The position numbers were made by a program, and so were the translations under genes. A model generated the notes under the pieces. The model saw nothing but the letters and a program-made list of their open reading frames with translations, was not told the origin of the DNA and searched no databases. A stretch of DNA of 64,000 bases, taken from the NCBI RefSeq assembly GCF_051857475.1, contig NZ_JBPZGZ010000001.1, positions 248,001 to 312,000 on the forward strand. Reading direction: 5' to 3'. The stretch comes from Pelomonas sp051857475. Lineage in GTDB: Bacteria > Pseudomonadota > Gammaproteobacteria > Burkholderiales > Burkholderiaceae_C. Shown here one piece after another: positions 61,341-64,000 of this stretch. Positions within the stretch are counted from its first letter, which is position 1. Each line of letters begins with the position of its first letter.

Positions 61341-61475
61341 TCCGGGCCGAGCGCTGGGCCGCTCCCGAGCCGGCACGCTTGGCGGCGGTTGCGGCTCGAT
61401 GCCGCAAGCGTCGGCGTCCCCGCGGGGGACCGGCCAGACGCACCGCGTTCAGCGGAGTGCGGCTGGACGAGGGGC
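61341..61475 (-). repeat. Dispersed multi-stem intergenic repeat, copy 3
   Basis: About 135 bp between convergent histidine-kinase and MATE genes, 22 bp after the kinase stop. On the minus strand: GCCCCTCG, CCAG/CTGG around CGCAC..GTGCG and CCGC-TGAAC-GCGG, GTCCCC/GGGGAC, GCTTGCGGC with loop ATCGA and GCCGCAA, then GTGCCGGCTCGGGAGCGGCCC and GCTCGGCCCGG. It is more diverged than copies 1 and 2: the outer GGCGAT/ATCGCC part of the long stem is altered, but the inner stem keeps pairing with new bases. Confidence 0.8.
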
Positions 61476-61482
61476 TCCGCTA

Positions 61483-62826
61483 CTAGCGGTTCTCGTTGAA
61501 GACCCGTCTCAGCAACAGGCTGAGCAGCAGGGCAGCCATGACGAGGCCGGCGGTGGCGGCCTGCCAGAAACCTATGGCGCCGGCACCATGGGCGCCGAAG
61601 GCCAGGAAGTAGCCACCGCCGATGCCCAGGCCCCACAGCGCAATAACGTAGATGATCATTGGCAGCGTGGCCACCTGGTAGGCTCGCAGCACATAGGCAG
61701 CCACCGTCTGCAGGGCGTCGCCGAGGTGGAAGAACCAGACCCACACGAGCAGCGGCAGGGCCGCGGCGGCGGTCGACGCGTTGGAGGTGTAGAGGGCGAC
61801 GATGCCCTCCCGTGCGAACGCGACAACGGCGCCGACACCCGCCGCGGTCAGCGCCGCCAGCGTCATCGCGTGCCGGCCCACGATGCGCGCCTCGCGCTTC
61901 TCCTGGGCGCCCAGATGCTGGGCCACCAGCGTGCCGGCCGCGGTGGCCAGGGCCAGCGCGATCATGAACATCATCGCGACGAGGTTGACGGCGATCTGGT
62001 GGCCGGCGACCGGCGTTGCGCCGAGGCGGGCGATGAAAAAAGCCATGAAGGTGAAGCCCGTCACTTCGACGAGGATGGAGCCGCCCATGGGCAGGCCCAG
62101 GCGCACGAGGCCCCAGAGCGCGGCCCATTGCGGCCGCGTCTGCCACAGGAAGGGGATGCAAAAGGGCTGGTAGAAGCCGTCGCGCCGCAGCAGTGCGAGG
62201 GCCGCCGTCGCCTGCGCCGTCATCGCGATGGCCGTGGCCCAGCCGCAGCCCGCCACGCCCATGGCGGGAATGGGACCCCAGCCGAACACCAGCACCGCGT
62301 TCAGCGGCACCTTGGCGGCAAGCCCGGTGAGTTGCATGGCCATGACGGCCTTGGGACGGCTGACCGCCGTCGAGAAGCCGCGGAAGGCCGCAAACAGCAG
62401 GCCGGCCGGCAGCGCAAAGGCCTCGGGCCGCGTGTAGGCCCGCACCTTGTCGGCCTGGATGGCATCGAGCTGGGCCAGCCAGATGAAGGGGTCGGGGAAC
62501 CACAGCGCCAGGCTGCCCGGCACGCACAGCAGCACGGCCAGCCATTGCGCCTGCACAAAGCTGCGGCCGGCGCCGGGCAGGTCTTCGGCGCCGAACTGGC
62601 GGCCGGCAATGGGCCCGACCGCGAGGACGACGCCCATCAGCCCGACGAAGATGGACACATAGGCGGCCGAGCCGACGGCCAGGCCAGCCAGGTCCTCGGG
62701 GCCGACGCGGCCCATCATCAGCGTGTCGACCGTGCTGAACATCATCACGGCGATCTGGCCGACCAGGACGGGCCAGGCCAGCGGCACAAGGCGGCGGACG
62801 CTGTCGATGAAACGGATGCGGTTCAT
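61483..62826 (-). CDS. MATE family efflux transporter (NorM/MdtK-like)
   Basis: A 447-residue 12-helix exporter. It starts FIDSVRRLVPLAWPVLVGQI and has MMFSTVDTLMMGRVGPEDLA, the motif common to NorM-type MATE proteins, with VAVGPIAGRQFGAED-like VLAVGPIAGRQFGAED and the second-half FFIARLGATPVAGHQIAVNL. It uses Na+ or H+ to export cationic drugs or metabolites. It ends beside repeat copy 3, and its ATG overlaps the stop of the DUF3717-DUF1289 gene (ATGA). Confidence 0.92.
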   Translation of the reverse strand: MNRIRFIDSVRRLVPLAWPVLVGQIAVMMFSTVDTLMMGRVGPEDLAGLAVGSAAYVSIFVGLMGVVLAVGPIAGRQFGAEDLPGAGRSFVQAQWLAVLLCVPGSLALWFPDPFIWLAQLDAIQADKVRAYTRPEAFALPAGLLFAAFRGFSTAVSRPKAVMAMQLTGLAAKVPLNAVLVFGWGPIPAMGVAGCGWATAIAMTAQATAALALLRRDGFYQPFCIPFLWQTRPQWAALWGLVRLGLPMGGSILVEVTGFTFMAFFIARLGATPVAGHQIAVNLVAMMFMIALALATAAGTLVAQHLGAQEKREARIVGRHAMTLAALTAAGVGAVVAFAREGIVALYTSNASTAAAALPLLVWVWFFHLGDALQTVAAYVLRAYQVATLPMIIYVIALWGLGIGGGYFLAFGAHGAGAIGFWQAATAGLVMAALLLSLLLRRVFNENR

Positions 62827-63233
62827 TTCTGTGCGCGTTCAGCGTAGCGGTTGAAGCGCCAGGCCGTGCCTTCCTGGGCGATGCGCTGCCAGACGATGCG
62901 CTTCTCGAAGGGACCCAGACCGGGCCAGTGCTGCACCTCGTCGAAGGTCCGGCCGCAGCCCTTGCAGACGGGATCGCCCTGGGCGGTGGAACAGATGGCG
63001 ATGCAGGGGGAGTCGGGCGTGGTTTCGTACCAGTCCAGCCAGGCGCCCAGGGCCTTGTCGCTCAGCGCGTCGATGTCGACTTCGGTGGCGCGTGTCCAGG
63101 CCAGCAGGGCATAGGCCTCGGCCAGCGCGCGCACTTCGGGCGCGGCGCTGATGCCATCGAGCGAAGGCGAACGCTCGCGCCACCAGTTGATGGCGGCCTC
63201 GAGGTCGGTGACATGAATCTTCTCAGCGCTCAA
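62823..63233 (-). CDS. DUF3717-DUF1289 fusion protein
   Basis: A 136-residue protein. The N-terminal part (KIHVTDLEAAINWWRERSPS) matches the DUF3717 pattern, and the C-terminal part (DSPCIAICSTAQGDPVCKGC, then GRTFDEVQHWPGLG and IVWQRI) is DUF1289, with four cysteines that could bind a metal. The start is TTG 63233, overlapping the trpS stop (TTGA); no ATG or GTG fits ahead of the domain. Function unknown. The MATE gene follows with ATGA overlap. Confidence 0.85.
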   Translation of the reverse strand: MSAEKIHVTDLEAAINWWRERSPSLDGISAAPEVRALAEAYALLAWTRATEVDIDALSDKALGAWLDWYETTPDSPCIAICSTAQGDPVCKGCGRTFDEVQHWPGLGPFEKRIVWQRIAQEGTAWRFNRYAERAQK

Positions 63234-64000
63234 GCGACCAGTCCCATCGCTGCGCGCACCTCGCGCAGCGTCTTGCGCGCGACGGCGCGGGCGCGCTCGG
63301 TGCCCACTTCCAGCGTCCACTGCACCTGCTGCGGGTCCAGGGCCGCCGCGCGCTCGCGCCAGGGGGCCTGTTCCTTCTGGATGGCTTCGATCAGCGGCTG
63401 CTTGCAGTCCAGGCAGCCGATGGAGGCGGTCTTGCAGCCGGTCTCGCAGGCGGCGCGCGTGGCCTCGTCGCTGTAGATCTGGTGCAGGGGCCAGACGGGG
63501 CAGCGCGCCGGGTCGCCGGCATCGCTGCGGCGCACGCGTTGCGGGTCGGTCGGCATGGTGCGGATCTTGGTGACGACGACCTCGGGCTCGTCGCGCATGG
63601 CGATGGCGTTGTCCAGGCTCTTGCTCATCTTCTGGCCGTCCAGGCCGGCCAAGCGGGCGGTTTCGGTCAGCAGGGCTTGCGGCTCGACAAAGATGGGCGC
63701 GGCTTCGGCGTAAAGGCGGTTGAAGCGGCGCGCGACCTCGCGGGTCACCTCGACGTGGGCGGCCTGGTCTTCGCCCACCGGCACGCCGGCGGGCTTGTAC
63801 ATGAGGATGTCGGCTGCCTGCAGCAGCGGGTAGCCCAGGAAGCCGTAGGTGGCCAGCTCCGGGTCGGCGGCGACCTGGTCCTTGTAGCTGGGCATGCGCG
63901 CCAGCCAGCTCGACGGCGTGCACATCGCCAGCAGCGTGAACAGCTCGGCATGCTCGGGCATGCGGCTTTGCAGGAAGAGGGTGCAGCGTTCGGGATCGAT
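63230..64000 (-). CDS. trpS: Tryptophan-tRNA ligase, C-terminal part (5' end outside window)
   Basis: 257 codons are present, in frame to the right edge (the last bases read IDPERCTLFLQSRMPEHAEL). Class I synthetase features are GYPLLQAADILMYKPAGVPV, GEDQAAHVEVTREVARRFN and the GQKMSKSLDNAI KMSKS loop that activates tryptophan with ATP. CPVWPLHQIY and ETGCKTASIGCLDCK fit the longer bacterial TrpS type. The catalytic N-terminal HIGH region lies outside the window. Confidence 0.95.
   Translation of the reverse strand: MDPERCTLFLQSRMPEHAELFTLLAMCTPSSWLARMPSYKDQVAADPELATYGFLGYPLLQAADILMYKPAGVPVGEDQAAHVEVTREVARRFNRLYAEAAPIFVEPQALLTETARLAGLDGQKMSKSLDNAIAMRDEPEVVVTKIRTMPTDPQRVRRSDAGDPARCPVWPLHQIYSDEATRAACETGCKTASIGCLDCKQPLIEAIQKEQAPWRERAAALDPQQVQWTLEVGTERARAVARKTLREVRAAMGLVA

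Overview
The window is GC-rich, densely coded chromosomal DNA. Its gene content points to a free-living betaproteobacterium of the Burkholderiales, most like the Roseateles/Pelomonas/Mitsuaria group. The supporting signs are PEP-CTERM sorted exoproteins, a dapA-bamC pair, the parE...parC cluster, a DUF3717 protein next to trpS, and secreted M35 and M4 proteases. This placement is inference from gene content and codon style; no rRNA or other marker lies in the window. I saw no tRNA, rRNA, CRISPR array, IS element or prophage.

Layout. 1-3.7 kb (minus): partial VOC protein, AraC regulator, acyltransferase, a secreted M35 metalloprotease and a small secreted protein that resembles the protease's own N-terminal domain. 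3.9-8.0 kb: aconitase and a MATE exporter. 8.1-16.1 kb (plus): a complete nucleoside import and salvage operon (BMP-type ABC importer, cytidine deaminase, purine nucleoside phosphorylase, deoC, deoA). 16.1-21.6 kb: trmB, coaBC, dut, an FKBP/SlyD protein, a uL16 hydroxylase and an abundant-looking Ala-rich lipoprotein with a folded leader. 21.8-28.0 kb (minus): MBL hydrolase, bamC, dapA, a methyltransferase/mini-membrane-protein/MFS overlap cluster and a secreted amidohydrolase. 28.0-34.6 kb (plus): parE, HDAC-like deacetylase, GNAT, lytic transglycosylase, parC. 34.8-40.7 kb: a PEP-CTERM protein, a decayed S9 peptidase, a lipoprotein, pyrD, a LysR/EamA divergent pair and a DAHP synthase. 40.9-46.1 kb (plus): a DUF2141/carotenoid-oxygenase pair, then a beta-glucan locus (two PEP-CTERM proteins and a GH16 glucanase) behind a strong promoter with twin LacI-type operators. 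46.2-56.6 kb: rpiA, an M4 protease, a sensorless chemoreceptor, mnmC, rhlE and an orphan peptide-binding protein. 56.7-64 kb: ettA, a Spy/response regulator/histidine kinase operon, a MATE exporter, a DUF3717-DUF1289 fusion and partial trpS.

The most unusual signals are: (1) a dispersed intergenic repeat of about 120-140 bp, in three good copies and one variant, each just after the stop codon of a plus-strand gene, whose stems change sequence in compensating pairs; (2) the free-standing copy of the M35 protease N-domain; (3) the twin GAAAGCGCTTTC operators controlling the GH16/PEP-CTERM operon; (4) an S9 peptidase pseudogene made by a large internal deletion plus a 3' frameshift; (5) the structured leader of the Ala-rich lipoprotein.
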